Shown piece after piece: positions 51,772-61,223 of a DNA stretch of 64,000 bases. The position numbers and the translations under genes are program-made. The notes below the pieces were generated by a model. The model was not told where the DNA came from. It did not search any database and saw nothing but the letters and a program-made list of their open reading frames with translations. The first letter of the stretch is position 1, and each line of letters starts with the position of its first letter. The stretch is from Candidatus Magnetobacterium casense (GTDB lineage: Bacteria > Nitrospirota > Thermodesulfovibrionia > Thermodesulfovibrionales > Magnetobacteriaceae): NCBI RefSeq assembly GCF_000714715.1, contig NZ_JMFO01000003.1:186001-250000 (forward strand), written 5' to 3'.

Positions 51772-53505
51772 TTATCTCAGGTCAGCCGCCTTGCTGTGAA
51801 ATCGGGTCTTTTCAATTGCAACAGCCGCTTCCTCTGCAAGGGCCATGGCAAAGTCTATCTCATCCTGCGTAAAAGCCCTGTGTTGCTCCGTCAGCAACCT
51901 AAGCACGCCTATGATTTCGTCATAGAGCGTCAGGGGTACAACGAGAATGCTCTTGATCCCTTCCTTTGCGGCCTCTTTGTTATAGATGATGCGCGGGTCG
52001 TTTGTGGCGTCATAGATGGCGACGGGTTTACCGCTGAGGGCCAACTGTACGCTCTCCTCAAAGGCCACGCTGCCCCTGTCGAGGTAGTCCCTGCTAAGGC
52101 CGGAGGAGGCCATCAGTTCCAACTGCCTGCTATCGGGATTGATGAGTCTGATGGTGGCCGCCTTGGTGTGCATTATCTCAGGGAGCTTGCGCACGATCAG
52201 TTGCACGACCTCGTGGAAGTCCGTTGTCTTGCTCAGGAGCTTTGTCGTCTCCTGCAGGGTCTTGAGGTATGTCAGCTCTACGTATCGCTGTTCATACATG
52301 CGGGCGTTTTCTATAGCTATGCCGCACTGGGCAGCCAGAGAGGCAGAGAAATCTATTTCCTGTTGGGTGAAGTTCCTGTACCACCCCGAAAAGAGCTTCA
52401 GAACGCCTATTAACTTTTGCCGGACTATTATAGGCACGGTGAGGATGCTCTTTATGCCCTCATCGATCATGTCTTTCCTGTTCAGCACCCTGGGGTCTGT
52501 TGTGGCGTCGTAGATGGTCTCAGGGATGTAGCTCAGGCCGTCAAGCAGGTGCATGTCCTTTTCCTTGAGAAAGGGCAGAGACGAGGTCTGTTGGTATATG
52601 TGGCTGAGGGCCTCCGAAATATTTATGCCCTCCGTTACGGGGTCCTTTGCAAGGAACTCCTCGCTGAGGCCAAAGGAGGCGGCCATCTTTATCTTTTTTG
52701 ATTTATCGTCAACGAGCTTGATTGTGGCGGCCTTTACCTGCATAGCCTCGGGGATTTTCCGTACTATCATACCCAGGACCTCACCGAGGTTGAGCGAGGA
52801 GCTGACCGTCTTGGATATCTCCTGGAAGAGGCTCAGGTATCGCTTCTCCTGAGAAACGATGGTCTCAAATGCCTTTGCATTCATTATTGCGATGGCGGCC
52901 TGTTCGGCGATGGCGGAGACGAACTTGAGGTCTTCCTCGGTGTAGTCGCGTGGCTCGGATATGTACATCCTCAAAACACCGATGATTTCGTCCTTGAACT
53001 TCAGCGGAATCGATACGATACTCCGTATGCCTTCCTGCACTGCCACCTTGTGGTACTTGGAGTGGGCATCGAGGGTTATGTCGTACACCGACACGGACTT
53101 GCCCGACAGCGCATCCTCCACGCTCTTGTCTATACCGACCGACCCCTTGTTGACGTACTCGTCGCTGAGGCCAAAGTGGGCAGCAATGTCCAGCGTCCTC
53201 GACTTCTTGTTTATCAATCGTAGCAGGCAAGCCTTGACGTTCATTACCTTTACCACGTTTGTCACTATGAGGTTCAACACCTCCTCCAGAGAGAGGCTGG
53301 AGCTGATCACCTTGCATATATTTTGGTAACTCTCAAGGTACACGCGCTTCTGAAATATCTTTTCGGAGCAATCGGGGCACATCCCATGCGTAGAATCACC
53401 AAGGCCGGCAGAGGCAAGGAACTCCTCTACGGTCTGCCATTTGACGTCGTTGGCCTTTATCTTCTTACACCAGCCACACACCATGTTGAGTTTAGTATTA
53501 TCCAT
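51772..53505 (-). CDS. triple-GAF protein with N-terminal zinc-ribbon-like segment
   Basis: The product is 577 residues. CGWCKK (about 10-15) and CPDC (about 43-46) with HGM between form a small Cys-Cys module of the kind otherwise found at the C-terminus of PAS sensors. Three GAF domains follow (about 60-215, 225-400, 415-570), each ending with FVSAIAEQAAIAI-type helices and sharing strong mutual similarity. No output domain is present. It may bind small ligands and regulate a partner. It precedes ubiA on the same strand. Confidence 0.82.
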   Translation of the reverse strand: MDNTKLNMVCGWCKKIKANDVKWQTVEEFLASAGLGDSTHGMCPDCSEKIFQKRVYLESYQNICKVISSSLSLEEVLNLIVTNVVKVMNVKACLLRLINKKSRTLDIAAHFGLSDEYVNKGSVGIDKSVEDALSGKSVSVYDITLDAHSKYHKVAVQEGIRSIVSIPLKFKDEIIGVLRMYISEPRDYTEEDLKFVSAIAEQAAIAIMNAKAFETIVSQEKRYLSLFQEISKTVSSSLNLGEVLGMIVRKIPEAMQVKAATIKLVDDKSKKIKMAASFGLSEEFLAKDPVTEGINISEALSHIYQQTSSLPFLKEKDMHLLDGLSYIPETIYDATTDPRVLNRKDMIDEGIKSILTVPIIVRQKLIGVLKLFSGWYRNFTQQEIDFSASLAAQCGIAIENARMYEQRYVELTYLKTLQETTKLLSKTTDFHEVVQLIVRKLPEIMHTKAATIRLINPDSRQLELMASSGLSRDYLDRGSVAFEESVQLALSGKPVAIYDATNDPRIIYNKEAAKEGIKSILVVPLTLYDEIIGVLRLLTEQHRAFTQDEIDFAMALAEEAAVAIEKTRFHSKAADLR

Positions 53506-53667
53506 AATTACACCTAAGTTGGAATCTCAAAGTTTGTCCGTACCTGCCGGCTGACAAAGCCGGCGCATGCACCGGTTCAGGGTTTTTACCCTCTGTCTTT
53601 ATACCGTGACACTCAGGATATATTGTACAGGAAAACGACATGTTTTTTGTAAATAAATTTTATCATT

Positions 53668-54072
53668 TCAGGTTATACTTTCTCTGATTTTCTTTATAAT
53701 GTTTGTGGTAGACATGCCACTGACGTATGTAACGCTATACACCTCCGGTACGAGGTCTGCGCCTATTATGTCCTGGATTTTCCAGTCGCCGCCCTTGACG
53801 AGCACGTGTGGCCTTAGTGCCCTGATGGTCTCGTATGGGTTGTCCTCGTCAAAGATTGTAACGTAGTCAACCATACTGAGGGCACCCAGTACCTCTGCCC
53901 TCTCCGCCTGTGACACGATTGGTCTGCCGGGCTTTAGTCTGCCTACGGAGGCATCAGAGTTGATCGCAACAACAAGCACGTCACCAAAGGCCCTGGCCTG
54001 ATACAGATACCTGATATGTCCTGCATGGAGGATATCAAAGCAACCGTTTGTAAAGACGATCTTCTCTAACAT
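53668..54072 (-). CDS. rfaE2: D-glycero-beta-D-manno-heptose 1-phosphate adenylyltransferase-type protein
   Basis: The product is 134 residues from ATG 54072; the longer frame to 54180 adds a non-matching N-terminus. The nucleotidyltransferase motif TNGCFDILHAGHIRYL (HxGH) and SGMSTTNIIKKI fit RfaE2/HldE C-terminal domain. It activates heptose-1-phosphate with ATP for LPS inner core. Along with kdsA at 61.8 kb it indicates an LPS-type outer membrane. It stands alone, divergent from the large membrane-TPR gene. Confidence 0.88.
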   Translation of the reverse strand: MLEKIVFTNGCFDILHAGHIRYLYQARAFGDVLVVAINSDASVGRLKPGRPIVSQAERAEVLGALSMVDYVTIFDEDNPYETIRALRPHVLVKGGDWKIQDIIGADLVPEVYSVTYVSGMSTTNIIKKIRESIT

Positions 54073-54201
54073 CGCCCTTCTTTTCTCCAGCTCGTGGCAG
54101 AGAATTCCAACAGGGTAAAACTTGTTATCCACAGCAACATTAGTATACACTAATTGACACTGGATTTTAAAGGTGCCCAATTGCCTCTCTGCACGGCTTT
54201 C

Positions 54202-54231
54202 TTGACATTACCCCCTGTGCTAAGTTATGCT
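54202..54231 (+). promoter_or_regulatory. promoter of the membrane-TPR gene
   Basis: TTGACA (54202-54207), 18-base spacer and TATGCT (54226-54231). The GTG start at 54240 lies at the expected transcription start, so the message appears leaderless. Confidence 0.5.
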
Positions 54232-54239
54232 GTAGTACA

Positions 54240-56369
54240 GTGAACGTTGGCAGAGGCACAGACATCAGGTTGTTTGCAAAGAATTACCACTTTTTTCTCT
54301 ATGCAGCCTTTCTCCTTGTCACTATCTTGTGGTTTTTTATGACTATGCCGATCATCGCCGGCGACACCGATACGTGGTTTCACCTCTCTGTTGGAAAGTA
54401 CATCGCACAACACCATGAGATACCCAAGCACTCCTACTTCTCCTTCATAACCCCACCAAAGGACGGGATCGACTACTACTGGTTGTTCCAGTTGACCCTG
54501 TACGGGGCATATGCCCTGGCGGCAGACAACGGACTGATCGCACTGAGGGCTGCCCTTTACATGGCCACCGTGTTGATGCTCTTTGGATTCATATTCAGGG
54601 GACGCCTGCGCAACAACGACTCATTGGCATATCTGACGGCGGTCTTTGTACTCTGCACCATGGTGTTACTCGTAAGAGACATGGTGCTCAGACCACACAT
54701 GTTTAACTACCTCTACATTATCACCTTCCTGTACATAATTGAATACAGGCCCAAGATGCTTGTGTTCCTGCCGTTGCTTGCACTGCTGTGGTGTAACATG
54801 CACGGTATCGAGTACCCGGTACTGATACTGATCACGCTCTCATACGTGATTGAACGCTACGCAGACCGCCTCCGTACCAAGACTGCCTTTACTACACAGG
54901 ACCGCATATATGTCGTTGCGCTGATTGCATCCATCGGTGCGGTTTACCTCACGCCGGACCCCGTAAGACTCATCGGCCTGCCATTTCAGCCGATACAGTA
55001 CGCAGCCACGTATATCGGCGAACTCAGAACCCTGACCCTGGCCGATATACTCTCCTTCAACATATCCCCGCACATCATTAACCACCTGACCGTAAACAAC
55101 CTGGCCATTGCCACAGTCCTGCTCTCCGTGCTGGCGGGCATTGCACGGATGGATATCCGCATAAGTCACATGTTGCTCTTTGGCGGGGCCGTCGTACTGT
55201 TGACCAAGGGCAGCAGGTTCATTACCGAATTTGTCCTGCTGTCTCTGCCTGTCGTAGTCAATCACGTACCGTTGTCTGCAGGGGGATTGTCAAAGGCCCT
55301 GAGACGTCCCGTGTATATCATGCTCATTGCCATGATGATGGCCATACCGTTTGTGTTTCTTAAGACCTTCAAGGGACTCTTAACCGGTTACCCATACAAC
55401 CCCGTCTACAATCCACGCGGCATAACCAGATTTCTCAACTCCATAGAGGCCGGCGGCAACGTCATGAGTGAGGCAACCGTTGGCGGCTACCTGATCTGGC
55501 AACTGTACCCAAAGTACAGGATATATATGGACCTTGATATGACCTCATACTTCTCTGACGAGGACTTCTATTGGGCGGATAACGTGTTTTTTAACGCCGA
55601 GGTACTCAGGAAGTTCATTGCTGCATACAAGCCATCGTTCTTTATTGTCCCGCTGCACAACAAGGCTTTTGCACAACTGCTGATGGCCTATCCCTCCTAC
55701 AAGGCCGTTTTCTTTGACGACGTTGCAGTCCTGTACGTCAACTCAGCCGAGCATCCCGCCATCGCTCAACAGTACGAGCTAAGGGCCGTTGACCCCTTCA
55801 GCCTGTTGACCGAAAGGACTCTTTCGTTGAACAAGGCGCCATCGGAGGCGTTTGTCAGCGAAATTCAGAGGGTCTACCGTGTAGAGCCTTCCCTGGTATC
55901 CATAAACACGGCTCTTGCCTCAACGTACATTGCCCGCAGGGAGCATGAAAAGGCCTTGCCACATGCAGAGGTGGTCATAGGGGTCTTGCCAACCCTGTCA
56001 ATTGGCCACAGGCTAAAGGGGGAGGCACTGACAGGCTTGCAGAGGTACAAGGAGGCTATCGCGGCATTTGAGATGGCCGTCAAGGTGGCCGAGATGGCAG
56101 AAAAACCATCCGTTTACCAAAAGATATCCACCTGTTACTCCCGCATGTCCAACTACAAGGAGGCCTACAATGCCCTCAAGCTGGGGGTAAATGCCTTCAG
56201 CGTTGAGACCTCATATGTTGACCTCTACAATCTGGCTCTGTTGGCGCTTATAAATCATAAGAATTCAGAGGCACTGATGTTTTTCAAGTTTGCCTACATA
56301 AAAGTACCCCCGCAGGATGCCCTCTGGCAAGAAAAAATAAAAACACAGCTTGCAAAGTTCACAGACTGA
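54240..56369 (+). CDS. polytopic membrane protein with C-terminal TPRs (GT-C-like)
   Basis: The product is 709 residues from GTG 54240. About ten to eleven membrane helices cover residues 15-385; the first loop holds GDTDTWFHLSVGK, an acidic motif in the position of the catalytic Asp of GT-C glycosyltransferases. A periplasmic domain (390-520) with NVMSEATVGGYLIWQ and FIVPLHN follows, then TPR-like helices (540-705). These proteins are thought to be lipid-linked sugar transferases or oligosaccharyl-type enzymes; the exact role is unknown. It converges on no gene and stands alone. Confidence 0.75.
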   Translation: MNVGRGTDIRLFAKNYHFFLYAAFLLVTILWFFMTMPIIAGDTDTWFHLSVGKYIAQHHEIPKHSYFSFITPPKDGIDYYWLFQLTLYGAYALAADNGLIALRAALYMATVLMLFGFIFRGRLRNNDSLAYLTAVFVLCTMVLLVRDMVLRPHMFNYLYIITFLYIIEYRPKMLVFLPLLALLWCNMHGIEYPVLILITLSYVIERYADRLRTKTAFTTQDRIYVVALIASIGAVYLTPDPVRLIGLPFQPIQYAATYIGELRTLTLADILSFNISPHIINHLTVNNLAIATVLLSVLAGIARMDIRISHMLLFGGAVVLLTKGSRFITEFVLLSLPVVVNHVPLSAGGLSKALRRPVYIMLIAMMMAIPFVFLKTFKGLLTGYPYNPVYNPRGITRFLNSIEAGGNVMSEATVGGYLIWQLYPKYRIYMDLDMTSYFSDEDFYWADNVFFNAEVLRKFIAAYKPSFFIVPLHNKAFAQLLMAYPSYKAVFFDDVAVLYVNSAEHPAIAQQYELRAVDPFSLLTERTLSLNKAPSEAFVSEIQRVYRVEPSLVSINTALASTYIARREHEKALPHAEVVIGVLPTLSIGHRLKGEALTGLQRYKEAIAAFEMAVKVAEMAEKPSVYQKISTCYSRMSNYKEAYNALKLGVNAFSVETSYVDLYNLALLALINHKNSEALMFFKFAYIKVPPQDALWQEKIKTQLAKFTD

Positions 56370-56590
56370 GAAAAAAAACGGGAAATAAGGTTGTGCTTGC
56401 TTATCCCCCTGGTGTGTCTTACAATGCACACTGAGTTGCAATGTTAACTCAATGTGTAGATAAAGCTCTTGATTGTTGCAGATATTTATTTACACTATAG
56501 CTGGTATACATATTGCTATATGCCTATATCCCGTAACTTAAGTCACACACCTGCGACATGCCAATTTGGTGCATGACAGATGTAAAATCA

Positions 56591-56602
56591 TAAGGAGGTG
56601 AT
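56591..56602 (+). promoter_or_regulatory. extended anti-16S (Shine-Dalgarno) sequence in a 5' leader
   Basis: TAAGGAGGTGAT is complementary to the whole 3' end of 16S rRNA (ATCACCTCCTTA). It lies 114 bases before the true start at 56716, which has its own AAGGAGGT. An ATG follows by 2 bases with a 15-codon frame, probably too close to be used. The gap 56370-56590 shows no other named feature. Confidence 0.35.
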
Positions 56603-56715
56603 GCTGCAGAGACTTACTCCACGCCGCAGATGTTTCTTTAAAGTATAGTAGTACCGTTATGGAAGCCTTAAAAACAAAAACACTTAAAGCAAGTTTCACT
56701 AAGGAGGTAATTGTT

Positions 56716-58605
56716 ATGAAAAACATGGCCGTGCTGTTGAGCATGTTTGTGTTGTTGGTTTTGGGGACAGAGACCCATGCTGAAACCGTGAAATCGACTC
56801 CACCTTCACCCATAGATGCCAAATCTATTATCGAGACCCGTTGCACCACCTGCCACAACATAAACAGGATCGTGTACGCCCCCAAGGCCACTCTCAACGA
56901 CTGGCTCCACATAGTCTCCAAGATGGAGTCGCAGGGAAAAGGACTCCTCACGCCGCAGGAGATGATCGCCGTCGTAGACTGGCTCTACGCCAACCACGAA
57001 ACCCTCAGACCGGTTGACACTGGCAAGTCTGAACTAATAAAGAAGCTCCCGGAAGACACCCAACAACTGCTGGTGAAAAACCACTGCCTCACCTGCCACA
57101 CCGACGACAGGATCACTAAACAGGCAGCAAAATGGACGGAAAAGGAATGGGGACACGTCATCCAGCGAATGATGACTAAGGCCCCTGTGTTGCTTAAAGA
57201 TGTAAATGTTACGGAAATGTCCACGCATCTTTACAACAGACTTGCGGTAGTTCCAAAGACCGGAGCCAAAAAGATTACATCCGAGTTGTACTACAACGTT
57301 GACGGCTATGTAGACATGCGTGCCGAGAACAAATCCAAATACTACTTCAACAACAGAATAAACAAAGACCAGGGTCAGCGTGGCCTGGATGCCTTTGGCG
57401 AGGGTGATGCCCAGGTACATGGCGAAATTTTCAACCCTGACAAGTGGAAGGCCCGCCTGTCATTAGCCTTCTACGGCATGGCAGATTCAGGTAACAACTC
57501 CATGCGTGACGGCATGTACAGACGTATATCCAGAGATGTCAAGGGACTCATGACGATAGAGGAGCTTTGGGCTGAGGTCAACGCTACCGATTCGCTCGTA
57601 GTGCGTGCCGGTGTGCAGGAGTATACATCCGACCTTATCGGCTCAATATACAAGGATACTGACCTGGGCGTGCGTGTCTATGGAAAGCTCTCCAACGGTA
57701 TCGATTGGAGTGTGTACGCCGCGCAGAGGATCGAAAACGACCTGCTGTCGGGTTACAACAGTCCTTCCGATATGCGCGACCAGCAGATAGTCATCGCCCA
57801 CATGCAGTTCACCCTCGCCTCACAGACCGTCAAGCCCTCCCTGAGCTTTAACCACGATCGTGAGGGAGATCACAAGTTTGGCCGCGAGGGCAAGTACGAA
57901 AAGGTGGATGTCATTTATCCCGGTGTAACCACGTATGGAGACGTGGGGCCGTTTAAGCTCCTCACGGGTCTCTACGGCGTCTTCGGTATGCAGAGAGACG
58001 TCGTACTGTTGGGCAAGATACCGCTCAAGGATCAGAAGGTGTCGGCCTTTACGGGTTATTTAGACCTTGCCCTCCCTGTAGGGGTATTTACGCCGCACGT
58101 GGGATTCTTCTACGCCTCAGGCGATAACGATCCCTCCGACGACAAGGCGCACGGTTTTGACTCGATTTCGGACCGCGTGGACGTCTGGGGTGCCCACGGC
58201 ATAATCATCAACGACCGGATAAGTCTCCCCGGCGGCATAACCGTCATAAGGGCCCACAGTCCATACACCTCTCTGCGCGACATTGATGCAAGCTCAAACT
58301 TCGTAAACCCCGGCGTATCCGCCGCTAACCTGGGGCTTGTCATAACCCCCATAAAACCGCTCGCCATCGATACCAACCTTACCTACTTCTGGTGGAACAA
58401 GACGGCTGTACTTGAGGCCCTCGTTGGCCCGGTTGGCAAAAACGTTGGTCTTGAGTGGAACGCCGACGTTAACTATGACATAAGCAAGAGTTTCACGGTT
58501 TATCTGGCCGGTGCGGTGTTCTGGGCAGACAAGGACATGGCCAAGATATACGGTGACCATCGCATGGCAAGCGACGTATTGGCCGGTGTAAAGTACCGTT
58601 TCTGA
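56716..58605 (+). CDS. dihaem c-type cytochrome fused to an outer-membrane beta-barrel
   Basis: The product is 629 residues from ATG 56716 (AAGGAGGT 8 bases before; a 19-residue upstream extension is rejected). A signal peptide (1-22) leads to two haem-c motifs, CTTCH (43-47) and CLTCH (124-128), with Met70 and a Met pair near 150 as possible axial ligands. From about 185 to the end the sequence is amphipathic beta-strand and finishes VKYRF, the terminal aromatic of outer-membrane barrels. The layout is like the Cyc2 iron oxidase, but with two haems. It may carry electrons across the outer membrane. A porin gene follows. Confidence 0.82.
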   Translation: MKNMAVLLSMFVLLVLGTETHAETVKSTPPSPIDAKSIIETRCTTCHNINRIVYAPKATLNDWLHIVSKMESQGKGLLTPQEMIAVVDWLYANHETLRPVDTGKSELIKKLPEDTQQLLVKNHCLTCHTDDRITKQAAKWTEKEWGHVIQRMMTKAPVLLKDVNVTEMSTHLYNRLAVVPKTGAKKITSELYYNVDGYVDMRAENKSKYYFNNRINKDQGQRGLDAFGEGDAQVHGEIFNPDKWKARLSLAFYGMADSGNNSMRDGMYRRISRDVKGLMTIEELWAEVNATDSLVVRAGVQEYTSDLIGSIYKDTDLGVRVYGKLSNGIDWSVYAAQRIENDLLSGYNSPSDMRDQQIVIAHMQFTLASQTVKPSLSFNHDREGDHKFGREGKYEKVDVIYPGVTTYGDVGPFKLLTGLYGVFGMQRDVVLLGKIPLKDQKVSAFTGYLDLALPVGVFTPHVGFFYASGDNDPSDDKAHGFDSISDRVDVWGAHGIIINDRISLPGGITVIRAHSPYTSLRDIDASSNFVNPGVSAANLGLVITPIKPLAIDTNLTYFWWNKTAVLEALVGPVGKNVGLEWNADVNYDISKSFTVYLAGAVFWADKDMAKIYGDHRMASDVLAGVKYRF

Positions 58606-58654
58606 ACTAACGGACATTGACCTGCTCTGCCCTTAACGTGCGTGGTATTTTTAT

Positions 58655-58799
58655 GGGGTCAAAGGGGTCAGCGAGGGGCGAGCCGCCCCCGGCTAAGTTC
58701 CCCCGGCATAAAAGGGGGCTGGCCCCCTTGCAGGGGGGCTGAGGGGGGCCAGGAGCATCCTGGAGCGACAAGAAGCGGAGCCGCCCCCTTCTTTCTTTG
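58655..58799 (-). repeat. GC-rich dispersed repeat, copy 7 (long variant)
   Basis: In minus orientation: AAAGAAAGAAGGGGGCGGCTCC, CTCCAGGATGCTCCTGG, repeated GGGGGCCAGCCCCC-type hairpins and the end GACCCCTTTGACCCC. Unlike other copies it points against the upstream gene (plus strand). Confidence 0.7.
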
Positions 58800-58890
58800 T
58801 ATTGCAATAGATTGAGTGTGTCGCACGCGCACAGTGTGTTGTAAAACTACAACAACGTTTGCCGAAAAATACAGAGAAACCCCTTGCCTT

Positions 58891-58918
58891 TTGTGGCTAT
58901 CAGCGCATGGTATATAAT
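58891..58918 (+). promoter_or_regulatory. promoter of the porin gene
   Basis: TTGTGG (58891-58896), 16-base spacer and perfect TATAAT (58913-58918). It predicts a leader of about 275 bases. Confidence 0.45.
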
Positions 58919-58995
58919 TTGCTTAAAAGCAGTTGACTAGGATTTAAACAGCATTAGGACATACATAACATTATACTGAATAAATCAGGGATAAG

Positions 58996-59198
58996 AAGGA
59001 GGTGATACAGCTAACAGCGACGTAAATGTGGTGTTAGCCCCAGGGTAACGACAACGGGTTGGGTTATGAGGGTCAGGTAGTAACAGACCCATAACAGAAC
59101 TATCGATAAGTGAAGAAAGACGATCACAAAGTTTGGTAAATTGTAAAAAAACGCTGCCTTTGGCAGAAAAGATTCTGAGAGATATATGGAGGATTAAG
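58996..59198 (+). promoter_or_regulatory. structured 5' leader of the porin with anti-16S element
   Basis: AAGGAGGTGATACAGC (58996-59011) pairs with 15 of 16 bases of the 16S 3' end. Three hairpins follow: GCTAACA/TGTTAGC, GTTAT..GGGTC/GACCCATAAC (59063-59095, 10 pairs with a 2-base bulge) and CTGCC/GGCAG (59154-59166). The real ribosome site GGAGG is at 59188-59192. The structure suggests post-transcriptional control, unproven. Confidence 0.4.
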
Positions 59199-60650
59199 TT
59201 GAAGAAGTTAACACTATTAATGATGCTGCTGATGATTGTTTTTGGCGTGGCATCGGTTATGGCCCAAGAGGCTTCAACTACAACAGCAGTTGTGGCAGGC
59301 GGAGAAACGAAAATAACGCTCGCAGGTGAGCTGAGGTTCAGGGGAGAGTTTTCAAGTAACCTGACAGATCAGCTTGATGACGAAGCCAAGAGGTTGGTAA
59401 CAACACCGGCCCCTCCGGGATTCAAAGAGGGTAGTGATGACCACAATGCCTACTATGATGGCCGTGTAAGACTCAGCGTAGACGCCAAGATAGGTACAGC
59501 AGTACAAGGCTTTTTAGAGCTTGAATCCGGCACAGACAAGACAGATACATGGATATGGGGTAATTCTGCAGCCAGCGATTCTGGCGCTAGAGGTATCTAT
59601 CCAAATGGTAATACGAAGAAGGGTGACATCCACATCCGTCAGGCATGGATTCTTTATACAAAGGGCATGTATGGCTTAAAGGTTGGTCATCAGTTATGGT
59701 TTCTTGGAAATAAGCTATTCTTTGACCACACAAGGTACGGTGATGACGGCATCAGGATTATCATCGACCCAACCAAATACATCCACATCGAAGTAAAGGC
59801 TCTGAAGTTCAGCGAGCAAGCCACCAACCGCCCGGATGATGGTGACGCCTATGTCGTAGAGGTAAAGTATAAGGGAGAAGGAGGCGTAAACGCCAGCGCT
59901 GATGTAGCATACGTAAACGACCAGGGCTTTGCAGCGTTAGTGCCTACTTATCAGTATGCCCATGTGTGGAACTTCGGTCTGCGTGGCGACTACACAAACG
60001 GCCCGGTAACAGTCAGAGGCGACATTGAAGCTCAGGCAGGAAAGCTCGAAAATCCTGATAACAGCAGAATCGAAGACGCCACCGTAAAAGGTTGGGCAGG
60101 TCTGTTAGGCGTAGACTACAAGATCGCCGGTAACATCCCCCTGAAGCTGACCCTGGAAGGTGCATACGGTAGCGGTAAGTCCGCAGATGACAAGAACAGT
60201 GACTTCAAGACCTTTATCACTTCGCTTGGAAACGACCAACACTATACCTATGTGTATGAGTATAAGTTAAAGTCAGCCGCAGGCGCTATCAGCACAGGTC
60301 TTGCCAATACCTTATACATCAAAGGCGCAGCAAAGGCCGAGTTTACAAAGTCCCTCGACGCCGAACTCGCACTGTACTGGCTCCAGGCAGCAAAGAAAGT
60401 GGCCCTCAACGCAGTATCAGGACCGGGTCTGCCAGTCATCAATCCTTCAAAAGACCTCGGTTGGGAAGTAGATACCAAGATCACATACAAGATAGCAAAG
60501 AATCTCCAGTACTTCGTAGAGGGTGGCTATATGTTTACAGGTAAGGCATACGACAATGTTGTCCAGACACGTGTAGTACCCGTAGCTGAGTTCGCAACCG
60601 AGCGCGACGACGCTTATGCCATCAGAAACGGAATCCAGTTCAACTTCTAA
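59199..60650 (+). CDS. outer-membrane porin-like beta-barrel protein
   Basis: The product is 483 residues from TTG 59199 (GGAGG 6 bases before; the frame to 59133 adds 22 residues that do not look like a signal). The signal peptide (about 1-23) ends in VMAQE. The mature part is beta-strand throughout, with RFRGEF early and a C-terminal GIQFNF aromatic end. It resembles alginate-export/short-chain porins. It probably allows small solutes through the outer membrane. It follows the cytochrome-barrel gene; both have anti-16S sequences in their leaders. A strong terminator follows. Confidence 0.85.
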   Translation: MKKLTLLMMLLMIVFGVASVMAQEASTTTAVVAGGETKITLAGELRFRGEFSSNLTDQLDDEAKRLVTTPAPPGFKEGSDDHNAYYDGRVRLSVDAKIGTAVQGFLELESGTDKTDTWIWGNSAASDSGARGIYPNGNTKKGDIHIRQAWILYTKGMYGLKVGHQLWFLGNKLFFDHTRYGDDGIRIIIDPTKYIHIEVKALKFSEQATNRPDDGDAYVVEVKYKGEGGVNASADVAYVNDQGFAALVPTYQYAHVWNFGLRGDYTNGPVTVRGDIEAQAGKLENPDNSRIEDATVKGWAGLLGVDYKIAGNIPLKLTLEGAYGSGKSADDKNSDFKTFITSLGNDQHYTYVYEYKLKSAAGAISTGLANTLYIKGAAKAEFTKSLDAELALYWLQAAKKVALNAVSGPGLPVINPSKDLGWEVDTKITYKIAKNLQYFVEGGYMFTGKAYDNVVQTRVVPVAEFATERDDAYAIRNGIQFNF

Positions 60651-60685
60651 GATAAACAACAAAACGTTTATCTAAACATATGATG

Positions 60686-60716
60686 GGGGCTGCCTATGCA
60701 GCCCCTTAACTTTTTT
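60686..60716 (+). terminator. Rho-independent terminator of the porin gene
   Basis: Stem GGGGCTGC / GCAGCCCC with a CTAT loop (60686-60705) followed by TTAACTTTTTT. Confidence 0.85.
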
Positions 60717-60744
60717 CTATACCTTCACCCATTTATTTACCCCC

Positions 60745-60774
60745 TTGCATAGCAAAACCTAAAGCAGCTATAAT
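60745..60774 (+). promoter_or_regulatory. promoter of DUF5618 copy 1
   Basis: TTGCAT (60745-60750), 18 bases, TATAAT (60769-60774). The same layout precedes copy 2. Confidence 0.6.
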
Positions 60775-60793
60775 AATATCAGGAGATAGCTTT

Positions 60794-61201
60794 ATGCCAA
60801 AGAAACATATAAGAAAAGAAGGCGAGGCCATCAGATATCTTGAAAATGCCAGGGAGATACTAAGAAACACCCAGATTGAAGGCAATCACTACATTGACAA
60901 GAAACCGGTAAGAGAGGCCTGTGGTACTGCCTACCTTGCCGTATTAGAGGCCATCAACGATGCATTGATAAAAAAGGGATTGGCCACAAAACAATTACCT
61001 AAAAAGGTGGAAACGTATAGAATTGCCTTACAAGAACACCTGTCAGTCAAAAATGGTAAGCTGCTGAAAGAATTCAATAGTCTGTATGATTTACTTCACA
61101 TAGCAGGCTACTATCAAGGCTTGCTCTATGATGCGCAGGTAGTCAAAGAGGCAATGAAGGCCACGGAGAGGTTTATAAAGAAGGTCTTAAACGGTGCCTG
61201 A
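60794..61201 (+). CDS. DUF5618-family protein, copy 1
   Basis: The product is 135 residues, all-helical, with YLENAREILRNTQIEGNHYI near the start and LHIAGYYQGLLYDAQVVKEA near the end, matching DUF5618 (HEPN-like helical proteins of unknown function). The Lys/Glu-rich sequence is about 85 percent like copies 2 and 3. AGGAGA precedes the ATG. It is followed by a fragment copied from the start of kdsA, so it is one end of a segmental duplication. Confidence 0.82.
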   Translation: MPKKHIRKEGEAIRYLENAREILRNTQIEGNHYIDKKPVREACGTAYLAVLEAINDALIKKGLATKQLPKKVETYRIALQEHLSVKNGKLLKEFNSLYDLLHIAGYYQGLLYDAQVVKEAMKATERFIKKVLNGA

Positions 61202-61223
61202 AAATTTTTTTCCGGGAGCGCCT

